Assembly: GCF_008373765.1 (NCBI RefSeq)
Contig: NZ_VUJW01000003.1
Span: forward strand, 868,001-932,000
Origin: Nocardioides antri
Lineage (GTDB): Bacteria > Actinomycetota > Actinomycetes > Propionibacteriales > Nocardioidaceae
Direction of reading: 5' to 3'
Length of the DNA stretch: 64,000 nucleotides
In this document: in pieces, positions 19,163 through 28,070 of the stretch
Layout: the number at the start of each line of letters is the position of its first letter
Position numbering within the stretch: the stretch's first letter is position 1
Made by a program: the position numbers and the translations under genes
Notes under the pieces: model-generated
Seen by the model: only the letters and a program-made list of their open reading frames with translations
Told to the model about the DNA's origin: nothing
Database searches by the model: none

Positions 19163-19614
19163 CACACGACCACGACGGTGACCGTGTCGACGACGCAGAC
19201 CGGCTTGTCGCCGCCCTCCCGTTCGACGGTGACCCGTGACCTGACCTGGTGCCCTCCGCCACTGGGCCCGACGGAGAGCACCTCGACGCCTGCGCGGACC
19301 TTCGAGTCGACCGGGACCGGGGCGGGGAACCGCAGCTTGTCGGCGCCGTAGTTGATGCCCATCTGCACGCCCTCGATCGTGTAGATCTCCCACACCATCA
19401 TGGGCACCAGGGACAGGGTCAGGTAGCCGTGCGCGATCGTGCTGCCGAACGGGCCCTGCGCAGCCTGGTGGGGATCCACGTGGATCCACTGGTGGTCACC
19501 GGTGGCGGAGGCGAAGGCGTCGATCTGCTCCTGGGTGATGGTGCGCCAGTGGGAGTAGCCGATGTGCGTGCCGACCGCCGCCTCGAGATCGGCGATGCCG
19601 TTGAAGATCCTCAC
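19162..19614 (-). CDS. MaoC-like enoyl-CoA hydratase
   Basis: A 150-residue single hot-dog protein with the R-hydratase (hydratase 2) motif: ATGDHQWIHVDPHQAAQGPF followed by GSTIAHGYLTLSL, in which the Asp and His are catalytic. Length and motif resemble small mycobacterial hydratases such as Rv0130. It would hydrate a 2-enoyl-CoA. The GTG start at 19614 overlaps the preceding SDR stop (GTGA), and its own stop overlaps the kinase start (ATGA). Confidence 0.9.
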   Translation of the reverse strand: MRIFNGIADLEAAVGTHIGYSHWRTITQEQIDAFASATGDHQWIHVDPHQAAQGPFGSTIAHGYLTLSLVPMMVWEIYTIEGVQMGINYGADKLRFPAPVPVDSKVRAGVEVLSVGPSGGGHQVRSRVTVEREGGDKPVCVVDTVTVVVV

Positions 19615-20372
19615 GCCTTCGGCCCTCCCGCGACGTAGATGACCTGTCCCGACGTGAACCCGGCGCCCTCGCTCACGAAGTAGGAGACAGCGTGCGCGAT
19701 GTCCTCGGGGCGGCCGGTGCGGGCCACCGGGATCTCCGCGGCGGCCGCCGCCTTGAAGTCCTCGAAGGACACGCCCATCCGCGCGGCGGTCGCAGCCGTC
19801 ATCTCGGTCTCGATGAACCCCGGGGCGATCGCGTTGACCGTCACGCCGAACTTGCCGAGCTCCAGCGCCAGCGTCTTGGTGAATCCCTGGAGACCGGCCT
19901 TCGCCGTGGCGTAGTTGGCCTGGCCGCGGTTCCCGAGAGCCGAGGTGCTGGAGAGGTTGACGATGCGGCCGAAGCTCGCGTGGGTCATGTACCCCTGGAC
20001 GGCGCGCGCCATGAGGAACGACCCACGCAGGTGGACACCCATCACGGCGTCCCAGTCGTCGACGGTCATCTTGAACAGCAGGTTGTCGCGGATGATGCCG
20101 GCGTTGTTGACCAGGACGGTCGGCTCACCGAGCGTGTCCGCGATCCGCTCGACCGCTGTCTGGACGGCTCCTTCGTCCGCGACGTCGACACCGACGGCGA
20201 GGGCACGGCCGCCTGCGGCCTCGATCTCCGCGACGACGGCCGCGCAGGCCGACTCGTCGAGGTCGAGGACGGCGACCGCGAAGCCGTCCGCGGCCAGGCG
20301 CCTGGCGACGGCGGCGCCGATGCCGCGGGCGGCTCCGGTGACGATGGCAGTACGTCGGGGGGTCGTGGTCAT
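19611..20372 (-). CDS. SDR-family 3-oxoacyl reductase (FabG-like)
   Basis: A 253-residue short-chain dehydrogenase: TGAARGIGAAVA cofactor motif (residues 12-19), NNAG, and the catalytic set S141/S142, Y154 and K158 (NYATAKAGLQG). It ends IYVAGGPKA, the usual FabG-like tail. It probably interconverts a 3-hydroxyacyl-CoA and 3-oxoacyl-CoA. The ATG at 20372 overlaps the HAD gene's stop; the longer frame upstream is a shadow of that gene. Confidence 0.9.
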   Translation of the reverse strand: MTTTPRRTAIVTGAARGIGAAVARRLAADGFAVAVLDLDESACAAVVAEIEAAGGRALAVGVDVADEGAVQTAVERIADTLGEPTVLVNNAGIIRDNLLFKMTVDDWDAVMGVHLRGSFLMARAVQGYMTHASFGRIVNLSSTSALGNRGQANYATAKAGLQGFTKTLALELGKFGVTVNAIAPGFIETEMTAATAARMGVSFEDFKAAAAAEIPVARTGRPEDIAHAVSYFVSEGAGFTSGQVIYVAGGPKA

Positions 20373-21028
20373 GCGGGGGCTCCACTCGTGATCGGAAGGT
20401 CGGGGACGAGTGCCGCGAGTGCGGCACGGGTGGTCGTGGCGTCGGTGTGCAGGAGGCCCTGCAGCCCGACGTGGCGGGCACCGAGGACGTTGGGCTCGGC
20501 ATCGTCGATGAAGAGCACCCGGTCGGCCGGCAGGCCGAGTCGCTCCAGAGCCAGCTCGAAGATGGCTGCGTGCGGCTTGCGCAACCCCACCTCCCCCGAG
20601 ATGACGACGGGGTCGAGGAGGGCGTCGATCCGCTCCCGCGGATAGGTGTTGCCCCAGCTGTTCGACAGCAGCCCCACGCGGATCCCGACCGAGCGCAGGT
20701 CGTCGATCAACGCGAACGCGGCCGGGTCGGGGCGCATCCCGGCGAAGATCCGCTGCAGCAGACCCTCCGGATCTACCGGGCGGCCGTCGAGCGTGGTCAG
20801 CTCGGCCGCCAGCAGTGCGTCGAACTCCGGCGGCGACAGCCCGCCGGTCTCCAGCCGGTGGATCGGGGTGCCGTCGTCGGCGTCCCGGGACAGCCAGGCC
20901 TTGAGTATGCGCGAGAACGACCGCGGGTCGATGCCGTCCGCGTCCTGCCAGGCCGCGATCGAGTCCCGCACGGGCAGGGTGAGCACCCCGCCGTAGTCGA
21001 ACAGCACCGCGTCGATCGAGCGCGTCAC
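20369..21028 (-). CDS. HAD-superfamily protein of the ACAD10 N-terminal type
   Basis: A 219-residue HAD protein. Motif I is VLFDYGGVLT: the nucleophile D11 is present, but the usual second Asp (position 13) is Gly. Motif II is LLSNSWGN, motif III GLRKPHAAIF and motif IV FIDDAEPNVLGA. The DxGGVL form is common in HAD domains fused to ACAD10 and in epoxide-hydrolase N-domains. It has a GTG start and 4-nt overlaps on both sides. With the kinase and ACAD genes of the same operon it completes the three ACAD10 domains as separate proteins. Phosphatase activity is uncertain without the second Asp. Confidence 0.85.
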   Translation of the reverse strand: MTRSIDAVLFDYGGVLTLPVRDSIAAWQDADGIDPRSFSRILKAWLSRDADDGTPIHRLETGGLSPPEFDALLAAELTTLDGRPVDPEGLLQRIFAGMRPDPAAFALIDDLRSVGIRVGLLSNSWGNTYPRERIDALLDPVVISGEVGLRKPHAAIFELALERLGLPADRVLFIDDAEPNVLGARHVGLQGLLHTDATTTRAALAALVPDLPITSGAPA

Positions 21029-22008
21029 GGCTGCACCACCACCCGACCGACGGTCGTCCCGTCGGCGAGCCGCTGCACACCGCGGGCCACGTCGCCGAGC
21101 GCCAACCGCTCGCTCACCAGCGGCCGTACGGCGCCTGCGGCGGCGAGCCGGGTGAGGTCACGGTGGCAGTCAGCGACGGCAGTCGGGTCGTAGCGGTTGT
21201 ACAGACCCCAGTGCAGGCCCACGATCGAGTAGTTCTTGACCAGGGCGTGGTTGAGCGCCGCTGACTGGATCTCGCCTCCGGCGAAGCCGACCACGAGGAT
21301 CCGCCCCTCGAAGGCGATGCACTTGGTGGAGCGGGCGTAGGTGTCCCCGCCGACAGGGTCGTAGACCACGTCCGCACCCCGTCCTCCCGTCTCGGCCTTG
21401 ACCACCTCGACGAAGTCCTGCTCGCGGCGGTCGATCGTGACGTCGGCACCCAGCTCGCGCGCCACCTCGGCCTTCTCGGGGCCACCGACGACGCCGATCA
21501 CCCGCGCCCCGGCGGCCTTGCCGAGCTGGACGGCGGCGCTGCCGACGCCACCGGCGGCCGCGTGCACCAGCAGGGTCTCCCCTTCCTGCAGACCGGCTCG
21601 GCGATGCAGGCCGAACCATCCGGTCTGGTAGCCGATGTAGAGCGACGACGCCTGCGCGTCGTCCAGCTCCGGCGGGGCCGGGAAGGTGGTCGCAGCGTCC
21701 ATCACGGCGAGCTCGCCGAACCCGCCGTACGGCAGCACGGGGCCGCCGATGACACGGTCGCCCACGGCGAAAGTCGTGACGCCCTCGCCGAGCGCGACGA
21801 CCTCGCCGCACAGCTCGACGCCGGGCGTGAACGGAAGGTCCGGCCGGACCTGGTAGAGCCCCCGGCACATCAGGACGTCCGGGAAGTTCGCCGGCGAGGC
21901 CAGCACCTTCACCACCAGCTGACCCGCAACCGGCTCGGGGTCGGCGACCTCCACCAACGCCAGGACGTCGCGGGGCTCACCGAGCTCGTCGACGCGCCAC
22001 GCCTTCAT
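21025..22008 (-). CDS. NADPH:quinone-reductase-like MDR oxidoreductase
   Basis: A 327-residue zinc-free medium-chain reductase: GroES-like N-terminus (VLASPANFPDVLMCRGLYQV), Rossmann motif LVHAAAGGVGSAAVQLGKAA at about residues 145-164 and a QOR-type end (RLADGTTVGRVVVQP). It lacks the GHE and four-cysteine zinc motifs. It may act as an enoyl reductase or quinone reductase for an intermediate of the operon; the substrate cannot be told. ATGA overlap with the SDR gene upstream. Confidence 0.88.
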   Translation of the reverse strand: MKAWRVDELGEPRDVLALVEVADPEPVAGQLVVKVLASPANFPDVLMCRGLYQVRPDLPFTPGVELCGEVVALGEGVTTFAVGDRVIGGPVLPYGGFGELAVMDAATTFPAPPELDDAQASSLYIGYQTGWFGLHRRAGLQEGETLLVHAAAGGVGSAAVQLGKAAGARVIGVVGGPEKAEVARELGADVTIDRREQDFVEVVKAETGGRGADVVYDPVGGDTYARSTKCIAFEGRILVVGFAGGEIQSAALNHALVKNYSIVGLHWGLYNRYDPTAVADCHRDLTRLAAAGAVRPLVSERLALGDVARGVQRLADGTTVGRVVVQP

Positions 22009-22784
22009 CCGCGTGCTCCTTCCTCGTGGGCCTCGACGAGACGCTGCAGCTTGCTCATGCCCTCGAGCCAGCGATCGGTCTGCGTGGCACGCAGCGCGTA
22101 GTAGTCGGCCACCTCGGGATGCGGGAGCACGAGGAAGCGGTCGTCATCCATCGCCTGCCACATCGCCTCGGCGACGTCCTCGGGCTCGAGCGCGCGGTCG
22201 TGGCTGAGCACCTCCTCGAGAGCGCCCGCGTTCGCGAGCATCCGCGTCCTGACCCCTTGCGGGCAGATCGCCTGCACGACGACACCGCGGTGGCGGTACG
22301 TCGCGGACAGCCACTCCGCGAAGGCGACGGCGGCGTGCTTGCTGACCGAGTACGTCGGGCTGCCGAGCAACGTGAGCAGCCCGGCCGCCGACGCCGTGAC
22401 CACGAACCGGCCGGCGCCGCGCTCGACCCAGTCGGGCACCAGCAGCCGAGCCGCCCGGACGTGTGCGAGCACGTTGACTTGGAGGCATGCGGCCCAGTCC
22501 GACTCGGGTGCGTCCAGGCCGTGCCCGGAGTCGATGCCGGCGTTGGCGAACCAGGCGTCGACAGCGCCGAGATGGCCGCGGGCGGCCTCGACGAGAGCGG
22601 TCACGCCCTCCTCCGACGCGGCGTCACCGGGAACGGGACGCCCCCCGATCTCCGCGGCGACACGGGCAGCCGCCTCGGCGTCGAGATCGTTCACGACGAC
22701 CCGGGCGCCCTCGGCGCTCATCCGGGTGGCGAGGGCCCGGCCGATGCCGTGCCCGGCGCCGGTGACGACGACGCCGAGGTTCAC
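22005..22784 (-). CDS. SDR-family oxidoreductase
   Basis: A 259-residue short-chain dehydrogenase with TGAGHGIGRALA near the N-terminus, NAG (WFANAGIDSGH), and the catalytic Ser...YSVSK segment. The long tail (YYALRATQTDRWLEGMSKLQ) is often seen in SDRs of acyl-CoA and steroid clusters. The start is GTG at 22784, overlapping the preceding SDR stop. Confidence 0.88.
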   Translation of the reverse strand: MNLGVVVTGAGHGIGRALATRMSAEGARVVVNDLDAEAAARVAAEIGGRPVPGDAASEEGVTALVEAARGHLGAVDAWFANAGIDSGHGLDAPESDWAACLQVNVLAHVRAARLLVPDWVERGAGRFVVTASAAGLLTLLGSPTYSVSKHAAVAFAEWLSATYRHRGVVVQAICPQGVRTRMLANAGALEEVLSHDRALEPEDVAEAMWQAMDDDRFLVLPHPEVADYYALRATQTDRWLEGMSKLQRLVEAHEEGARG

Positions 22785-23539
22785 TCGATGGCTCCGGAGA
22801 GCTTCAGGCCGCCGTCGGCGACGACCATCTCGCCGGTGATCCAGGAGGCCTCGTCGGAGAGCAGGAAGGCGACCAGGCTGCCGATGTCCTCCGGCTCACC
22901 GAGACGCTTGAGCGGGTAGTCGGCGGCGACGGCGTCCTCGCGCCCGTCGTACAGCTTCTCCGCGAAGCGGGTCTTGACGACGGCCGGAGCGACCGCGTTG
23001 ACCCGGATCCCCGGCGCCATCTCGACGGCCATCAGCTCGGTGAGCGACGCGAGCATCGCCTTGCTGGCGCCGTAGAACCCGATGCCCGGCGCGGGACGCA
23101 CGGCCGAGAACGACGCAACGTTGACGATGGCGCCCCCGTGCTCCTTCATCCAGGCCTTGTAGACGTGCTGGGTCCAGGAGACGGCCGCGATGCAGTTGAC
23201 CTCCACGACCTTGCGGGCGACGCCCAGGTCGAGGTCCATCAGCGGACCGTACGCCGGGTTGATGCCGGTGTTGTTGACCAGGAGGTCCAGGCTGCCGAAG
23301 GTCTCGATCGCCTGGCGGACCGTGTCGGCCTGGTGCTCGACGTCGTCGGCCTTGCCTGCGACACCCAGCGCTACGGAGGGGCCGCCGAGCGCGGCCACGG
23401 CCTCGTCGAGCGCGTCCTTCTTGCGGGCGGTGAGGACGACACGCGCGCCCTCGGCGGCGAGTCGCTCCGCGATCGCCAGGCCGATGCCCCGGCTGGCGCC
23501 CGTGACGATGGCGACCCTGTCCCCGAACCGGCCGCTCAC
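22781..23539 (-). CDS. SDR-family oxidoreductase
   Basis: A 252-residue SDR starting VSGRFGDRVAIVTG. It has TGASRGIGLA, NNTGINPAYG, the catalytic FYGASK, and a FabG-like C-terminus (WITGEMVVADGGLKLSGAIE). GTG at 23539 was chosen because it overlaps the thiolase stop (GTGA); upstream in-frame codons belong to a thiolase shadow. It is probably a 3-hydroxyacyl-CoA dehydrogenase acting just before the thiolase step. Confidence 0.88.
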   Translation of the reverse strand: MSGRFGDRVAIVTGASRGIGLAIAERLAAEGARVVLTARKKDALDEAVAALGGPSVALGVAGKADDVEHQADTVRQAIETFGSLDLLVNNTGINPAYGPLMDLDLGVARKVVEVNCIAAVSWTQHVYKAWMKEHGGAIVNVASFSAVRPAPGIGFYGASKAMLASLTELMAVEMAPGIRVNAVAPAVVKTRFAEKLYDGREDAVAADYPLKRLGEPEDIGSLVAFLLSDEASWITGEMVVADGGLKLSGAIE

Positions 23540-24750
23540 GAGAGCCGCTCCAGCACCATCGCCATGCCCTGTCCGCCGCCGACGCACATGGTCTCCAGGC
23601 CGAGCTGCTTGTCGTGCCACTGCAGTGAGCTGATCAGCGTGCTGGTGATCCGCGCGCCGGTCATGCCGAACGGGTGGCCGATCGCGATGGCGCCGCCGTT
23701 GACGTTCAGCCGGTCCTCGTCGATGCCGAGCTCGCGGGCCGAGCCGATCACCTGTGAGGCGAAGGCCTCGTTGATCTCGACCAGGTCGATGTCGTCGATC
23801 GTCATCCCGGCCCGGGCCAGCGCGCGGCGGGACGCCTCGACCGGGCCGAGACCCATGATCTCGGGCGACAGGCCGGACACCCCGGTCGACACGATCCGAG
23901 CCAACGGGGTCAGCCCGAGCTCACGCGCCAAGGTGTCGGACATGATCACGAGCGCCGCGGCGCCGTCGTTGAGCGGGCAGCAGTTGCCGGCGGTGACGGT
24001 GCCGTCGGGGCGGAAGACCGGCTTGAGCTCGGAGACCGCCTCCAGGGTGACCCCGGCGCGCGGACCGTCGTCCGTGCTGACGACGGTGCCGTCGGGGAGG
24101 GTGACCGGTGTGATGTCCGTGGCCCAGAAGCCGTCGGCGATCGCCTGCTCGGCGAGGTTCTGGCTGCGGACGCCGAAGGCGTCCTGCTCGGCGCGGCTGA
24201 TGCCGGCGACCTGGGCGACGTTCTCGGCGGTCTGGCCCATCGCGATGTAGATGTCGGGAAGGGCGCCGAGGGCGCGGGGGTCCTCCCACGTCCGGCCGCC
24301 CTGCGCGAAGCTCGCGGTCCGGGCCTGTGCCTCGGCGGCGAGCGGGTTCTGGCCCTCGGGATTGTCGGACCATCCGTTGAAGTAGCGGCTCACGGTCTCC
24401 ACGCCCGCCGAGATGAAGACGTCACCCTCGCCGGCCTTGATCGCGTGCAGGGCCATCCGCGTGGTCTGCAGGCTCGAGGAGCAGTAGCGGTTGACCGTCA
24501 CTCCGGGGACCTCGTCCAGCCCGGCGAACACCGCCACCGCACGGGCCAGGTTGTTGCCGGCCTCGCCGGCGGGCTGGCCAACGCCGAGCATGAGGTCGTC
24601 GATCTGCGCGGGATCCAGCTGCGGCACCTGGTCGAGGACGGCGCGCACCATCTGGACGGTCAGGTCGTCGGGGCGCAGGTCCTTGAGCGACCCCTTGCCG
24701 GCGCGCCCGATGGGCGAGCGGGCGGTCGCGACGATCACGGCTTCAGGCAT
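23536..24750 (-). CDS. Acetyl-CoA C-acyltransferase (thiolase), first gene of the operon
   Basis: A 404-residue thiolase with all catalytic residues: nucleophile C90 in VNRYCSSS, H359 in AIGHPFGMTG and C389 in MCVGGGQG. It cleaves a 3-oxoacyl-CoA with CoA. The ATG at 24750 is preceded by GGAGGA. A perfect palindrome (24770-24791) lies 19 nt upstream of the start, between it and the divergent TetR gene. The ten genes that follow all overlap by a few nucleotides, so the whole 14.63-24.75 kb set is one transcript. Confidence 0.93.
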   Translation of the reverse strand: MPEAVIVATARSPIGRAGKGSLKDLRPDDLTVQMVRAVLDQVPQLDPAQIDDLMLGVGQPAGEAGNNLARAVAVFAGLDEVPGVTVNRYCSSSLQTTRMALHAIKAGEGDVFISAGVETVSRYFNGWSDNPEGQNPLAAEAQARTASFAQGGRTWEDPRALGALPDIYIAMGQTAENVAQVAGISRAEQDAFGVRSQNLAEQAIADGFWATDITPVTLPDGTVVSTDDGPRAGVTLEAVSELKPVFRPDGTVTAGNCCPLNDGAAALVIMSDTLARELGLTPLARIVSTGVSGLSPEIMGLGPVEASRRALARAGMTIDDIDLVEINEAFASQVIGSARELGIDEDRLNVNGGAIAIGHPFGMTGARITSTLISSLQWHDKQLGLETMCVGGGQGMAMVLERLS

Positions 24751-24769
24751 CCGGATTCCTCCTCGATCC

Positions 24770-24791
24770 AAACTAAGCGTGCGCTTAGTTT
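24770..24791. promoter_or_regulatory. Perfect palindromic operator, probable TetR binding site
   Basis: Arms AAACTAAGCG and CGCTTAGTTT are separated by TG: 22 nt, 10-bp perfect arms. It lies in the 147-nt gap between the divergent thiolase (minus, start 24750) and TetR gene (plus, start 24898), very close to the thiolase start. The position and symmetry are those of a TetR operator repressing both directions. Confidence 0.75.
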
Positions 24792-24897
24792 GCGTGCCCT
24801 CTACGATGCACGGGGACGGCCGGGCCCGTCAACCGGGACCCCGGTGTGCGTCCCGTCACATCCACTGGGTGGAGCTCGGCGGAGGAGGGACGACGAG

Positions 24898-25503
24898 ATG
24901 ACCGGCACGGCTGCCCGGACGCGGCCCCACGCGGACGAGACCCGCAACCGGCTGATGGACGCCGCCGCTGCGGCCTTCGCGGAGCGCGGCTTCCACGGCA
25001 CCAGCACCCGTGACATCGCCGCCGCCGCCGGGCTCAGCCCGGCTGCGGTCTACGTCCACCACCGCTCCAAGGAGGAGCTGCTCCACCAGATCTCCCTGCG
25101 GGGGCACGTGGCGACGCTCGAGCTGATGCGCCACGCCATCGCGTCCACCGACGACCCCACCGGCCAGCTGATCGCCGTCGTCCGGTCGTTCGCCGCCTAT
25201 CACGCCCGCGCCAACACCAGCGCCCGCGTGATCAACTACGAGCTCGCGGCGCTGAGCGAGGACCACCTGGCCGAGGTCCTCGAGATCCGCCGCACGATCA
25301 CCGCCGAGCTGCGGGGCGTCGTGGAGCGCGGGGTGGCGTCAGGAGCGTTCGACACCGCGAACCCGCGCCTCGCGGCCACCGCCCTGCTGTCCCTGGGCAT
25401 CGACGTCGCCCGCTGGTACCGCGAGGAGCGCGAGTGGAGCCCCGACGACATCGGCACCCAGTACGCCGACCTCGCCCTCAGGATGGTCGGCGCCCAGCGC
25501 TGA
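24898..25503 (+). CDS. TetR-family transcriptional regulator
   Basis: A 201-residue TetR protein. The N-terminal helix-turn-helix is at about residues 15-60 (NRLMDAAAAAFAERGFHGTS, AAAAGLSPAAVYVHHRSKEE); a helical ligand-binding C-domain follows. The ATG at 24898 has GGAGGAGGG about 8 nt upstream. It is divergent from the eleven-gene acyl-CoA operon with a palindromic operator between them, so it probably represses that operon and itself, with an acyl-CoA as the likely effector (inference from KstR-type regulators). Confidence 0.9.
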   Translation: MTGTAARTRPHADETRNRLMDAAAAAFAERGFHGTSTRDIAAAAGLSPAAVYVHHRSKEELLHQISLRGHVATLELMRHAIASTDDPTGQLIAVVRSFAAYHARANTSARVINYELAALSEDHLAEVLEIRRTITAELRGVVERGVASGAFDTANPRLAATALLSLGIDVARWYREEREWSPDDIGTQYADLALRMVGAQR

Positions 25504-25512
25504 TCGCGTCCG

Positions 25513-26553
25513 TCAGGCGCTGCTGTTGCGCCGCCCGAGCCAGGCCGCGAGGGCGACGCCGAGGATGAGGGCGGCACCGTTGACGTAGCTGCTCGTGTAC
25601 GGCGGCGTGCCGGCCAGGTTGAGCCCGTTGTTGAGCACGGCCAGGAACAGGATCGCGACCAGCGTTCCGCCCACGTTGTACCGGCCTGGCCGGATCGACG
25701 CCGCACTCAGGAACGCTGCCGCCAACGCCGGGAGCGCGAAGCCCGCGCCGACGTTGGGATCCGCTCCCCCGGCCCGCGCGAGCTGCAGCAGGCCGCCGGT
25801 CGCGGCCAGGGCGCCGGCGAGCACGAAGGAGACCGACAGCACCAGCCGGACCCTGATCCCGACCAGCGCCGCCGCGGACGGGTTGACGCCCAGGGCGTAG
25901 AGGTAGCGCCCGTAGGGGGTGTGGTCGAGCAGGTAGTACACGAGCAGGGCGACGACCGCGACGGCGTACACGGTGCGCGGCAGTCCGAGGAACGTGCCGG
26001 TGCCGAACTCCACGACCGCGAGCGGGATGTCACCGAACACGGCGATGCCGCCGGTGCGCTGGTTGATGACGCCGTCCAGGATCGTCGCCATGCCGAGGGT
26101 CGTGATGACCGCGTTGACCCCGACTCGAGTGGTGATGAAGGCATTGACCACCCCGATCAGGACACCGGCGCCGATCCCGAGGGCCAGCGCCAGGGCAAGG
26201 GCGACGCCGTCGGCCAGCGCCTGCGCCGTCAGCACCGCGGCGAGCGCAGCGACGGCGCCGACGGACAGGTCCCACTGGCCGGCGATCAGCGGCACGAGCG
26301 CGCCCAGTGCGATCACGGCGACCACCGTCTGCGAGCCGAGCAGCACGGTGAGGTTGGCCGAGGTGAGGAAGTAGTCCGAGGTCTCCGGCCACAGGCTGAA
26401 GAACGCGGCGATCACCACCGTCACAGCCGGGAGCGCCAGCGCCTCGACGTACGACGACCACCTCCGCTCCGCCCTCGCCGTGACCGTCGGGGCGGACGCG
26501 AGGGCGGACGTCGGCTCCACCGCCTCCGGCTCGGTCGTTGCGTGGGTGGTCAT
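25513..26553 (-). CDS. Ribose-type (CUT2) ABC transporter permease
   Basis: A 346-residue membrane protein with about ten hydrophobic segments and the BPD_transp_2 fold (LVPLIAGQWDLSVGAVAALA, GVNAVITTLGMATILDGVIN, LYALGVNPSAAALVGIRVRL). It is the third gene of the importer operon, overlapping the ATPase stop. Such permeases work with RbsA-type double ATPases and carry sugars, polyols, autoinducers or other small molecules. Confidence 0.92.
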   Translation of the reverse strand: MTTHATTEPEAVEPTSALASAPTVTARAERRWSSYVEALALPAVTVVIAAFFSLWPETSDYFLTSANLTVLLGSQTVVAVIALGALVPLIAGQWDLSVGAVAALAAVLTAQALADGVALALALALGIGAGVLIGVVNAFITTRVGVNAVITTLGMATILDGVINQRTGGIAVFGDIPLAVVEFGTGTFLGLPRTVYAVAVVALLVYYLLDHTPYGRYLYALGVNPSAAALVGIRVRLVLSVSFVLAGALAATGGLLQLARAGGADPNVGAGFALPALAAAFLSAASIRPGRYNVGGTLVAILFLAVLNNGLNLAGTPPYTSSYVNGAALILGVALAAWLGRRNSSA

Positions 26554-28070
26554 GATGCCTCCTGGTCGATGCCGAACGCTCGGCTTTGAAGGGTGTGCTC
26601 CGACATGTCCGCCGGGGCGACCTCGTCGGCGATCCGGCCGCTGCGGATGACGAGAGCGCGGTCGCAGAAGGTCGCCAGCTCATCGAGGTCCGAGGTCGCC
26701 ACGAGCGCGGTCGCGCCCTGGTCGACGGCGTGCCGGACCAGGTGCCAGATCTCGGCGCGAGCGCCGACATCGACCCCCTGGGAAGGTTCGTCGAGCAGCA
26801 GCAGTCGCGGGTCACGACGCAGCCACCGAGCCAGCACGACCTTCTGCTGGTTGCCGCCGGACAGCGTGCCCATCGCGGCGCGAGTCGAGGTGGTCTTGAC
26901 GTGGTAGTCCCCCACCAGCCGGCGGGCGGCTGCCGCCTCGGCGCGATGACGGATCCGGCCGCGGCGGAAGTACTCACCACTCGTCGCCAGCGACAGGTTC
27001 TCCCCCACGCTCAGCGACGCGAACGCGGCGTCCGCCTGTCGGTCCTCGGGGATGTAGGCCACTCCCGCCCGCATCGCCGCACCAGGACCGGCGGGACGGA
27101 ACGGACGCCCGTCGATCTCCACCGTGCCTGCGGTGGCCGGCAGGGCCCCGAACAGGAGCTTCAGCAGACTGGAGCGACCCGAACCCAGCAGGCCCGCCAA
27201 CCCGACGATCTCGCCCGGGCGCAACGCGAAGCTCGCCCCCACGACCGGACCCCCGGCCAGGCCGTCGACGACGACCGACGCCGGTCCGGCCGGGGGCTCG
27301 CGGCGGGCGGAGACCGACGTCCCCGCCGATCGGACGGCGGGACCGATGATCGCCCGCGACAGGCGGTCGTGCGTCAGCTCGTCTCGCTCGACGTGGACGT
27401 CTACCAGTCCGTCCCGCATGATCGTCGCCCGGTCCGCGACCCGCACCACCTCGTCGAGACGGTGCGTCACGTAGACGACCGAGTGGCCGTGACCGACGAA
27501 CTCCCGGACGAAGGCGAGGAGCTGGTCGACCTGCGCCGGGGGGAACGACGACGTCGGCTCGTCCAGCACCAGCACGCCGGCCTGCTCGAGGTCCTGCATC
27601 GCCCGAGCGATGCAGATCATGGTCTGGGTCGCGACGCTGCTGGCGCCTGCGAGCTGGCGCGGGTAGACCGGCACCCCGAAGCGGTCCAGCAGGTCACGGG
27701 CGCGGCGGTTCTGGCTGCGCCAGTGGATCCGCCCCGTCCTTCCGGCCTCCCAGCCGTGGCCGATCGCGAGGTTCTCCGCGACGCTGAGGTCCGGGAAGAT
27801 CGACAGCTGCTGGTGGACGAACCGGAGGCCCGCCTCGCGAGCGTGACGGGGAGTCATGGCGGGGGCGGCGTGCAGCTGTCCGGCGACGGCGATCTCGCCG
27901 TCGTCACCCGGGCCGACGCCGGCGAGCGCCTTGATCAAGGTGGACTTGCCGCAGCCGTTGCCGCCGAGGAGGGCATGGACGCTGCCCTCCTCGACGTCGA
28001 GGTCGACGCCTCGCAGGGCGGGAACGCCGGCGAAGTGCTTCGTCAGGCCCCGGACCGCGAGGACGGTCAT
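26550..28070 (-). CDS. Ribose-type ABC transporter ATP-binding protein with two nucleotide-binding domains
   Basis: A 506-residue RbsA-like protein. NBD1 has Walker A LGGNGCGKSTLIKAL (about residues 36-48) and Walker B VLVLDEPTSSFP, but a degenerate signature (LAGASSVATQTM). NBD2 has the degenerate Walker A GLLGSGRSSLLKLL usual for the family and an intact signature LSGGNQQKVVLARW with LLLLDEPSQGVD. ATG at 28070 was chosen because it overlaps the substrate-binding-protein stop (ATGA). It energises the adjacent permease. Confidence 0.92.
   Translation of the reverse strand: MTVLAVRGLTKHFAGVPALRGVDLDVEEGSVHALLGGNGCGKSTLIKALAGVGPGDDGEIAVAGQLHAAPAMTPRHAREAGLRFVHQQLSIFPDLSVAENLAIGHGWEAGRTGRIHWRSQNRRARDLLDRFGVPVYPRQLAGASSVATQTMICIARAMQDLEQAGVLVLDEPTSSFPPAQVDQLLAFVREFVGHGHSVVYVTHRLDEVVRVADRATIMRDGLVDVHVERDELTHDRLSRAIIGPAVRSAGTSVSARREPPAGPASVVVDGLAGGPVVGASFALRPGEIVGLAGLLGSGRSSLLKLLFGALPATAGTVEIDGRPFRPAGPGAAMRAGVAYIPEDRQADAAFASLSVGENLSLATSGEYFRRGRIRHRAEAAAARRLVGDYHVKTTSTRAAMGTLSGGNQQKVVLARWLRRDPRLLLLDEPSQGVDVGARAEIWHLVRHAVDQGATALVATSDLDELATFCDRALVIRSGRIADEVAPADMSEHTLQSRAFGIDQEAS

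Noticed and set aside
24770-24791. KstR or KstR2 operator of cholesterol catabolism
   Set aside because: The arms do not match the operator sequences I know for those regulators.
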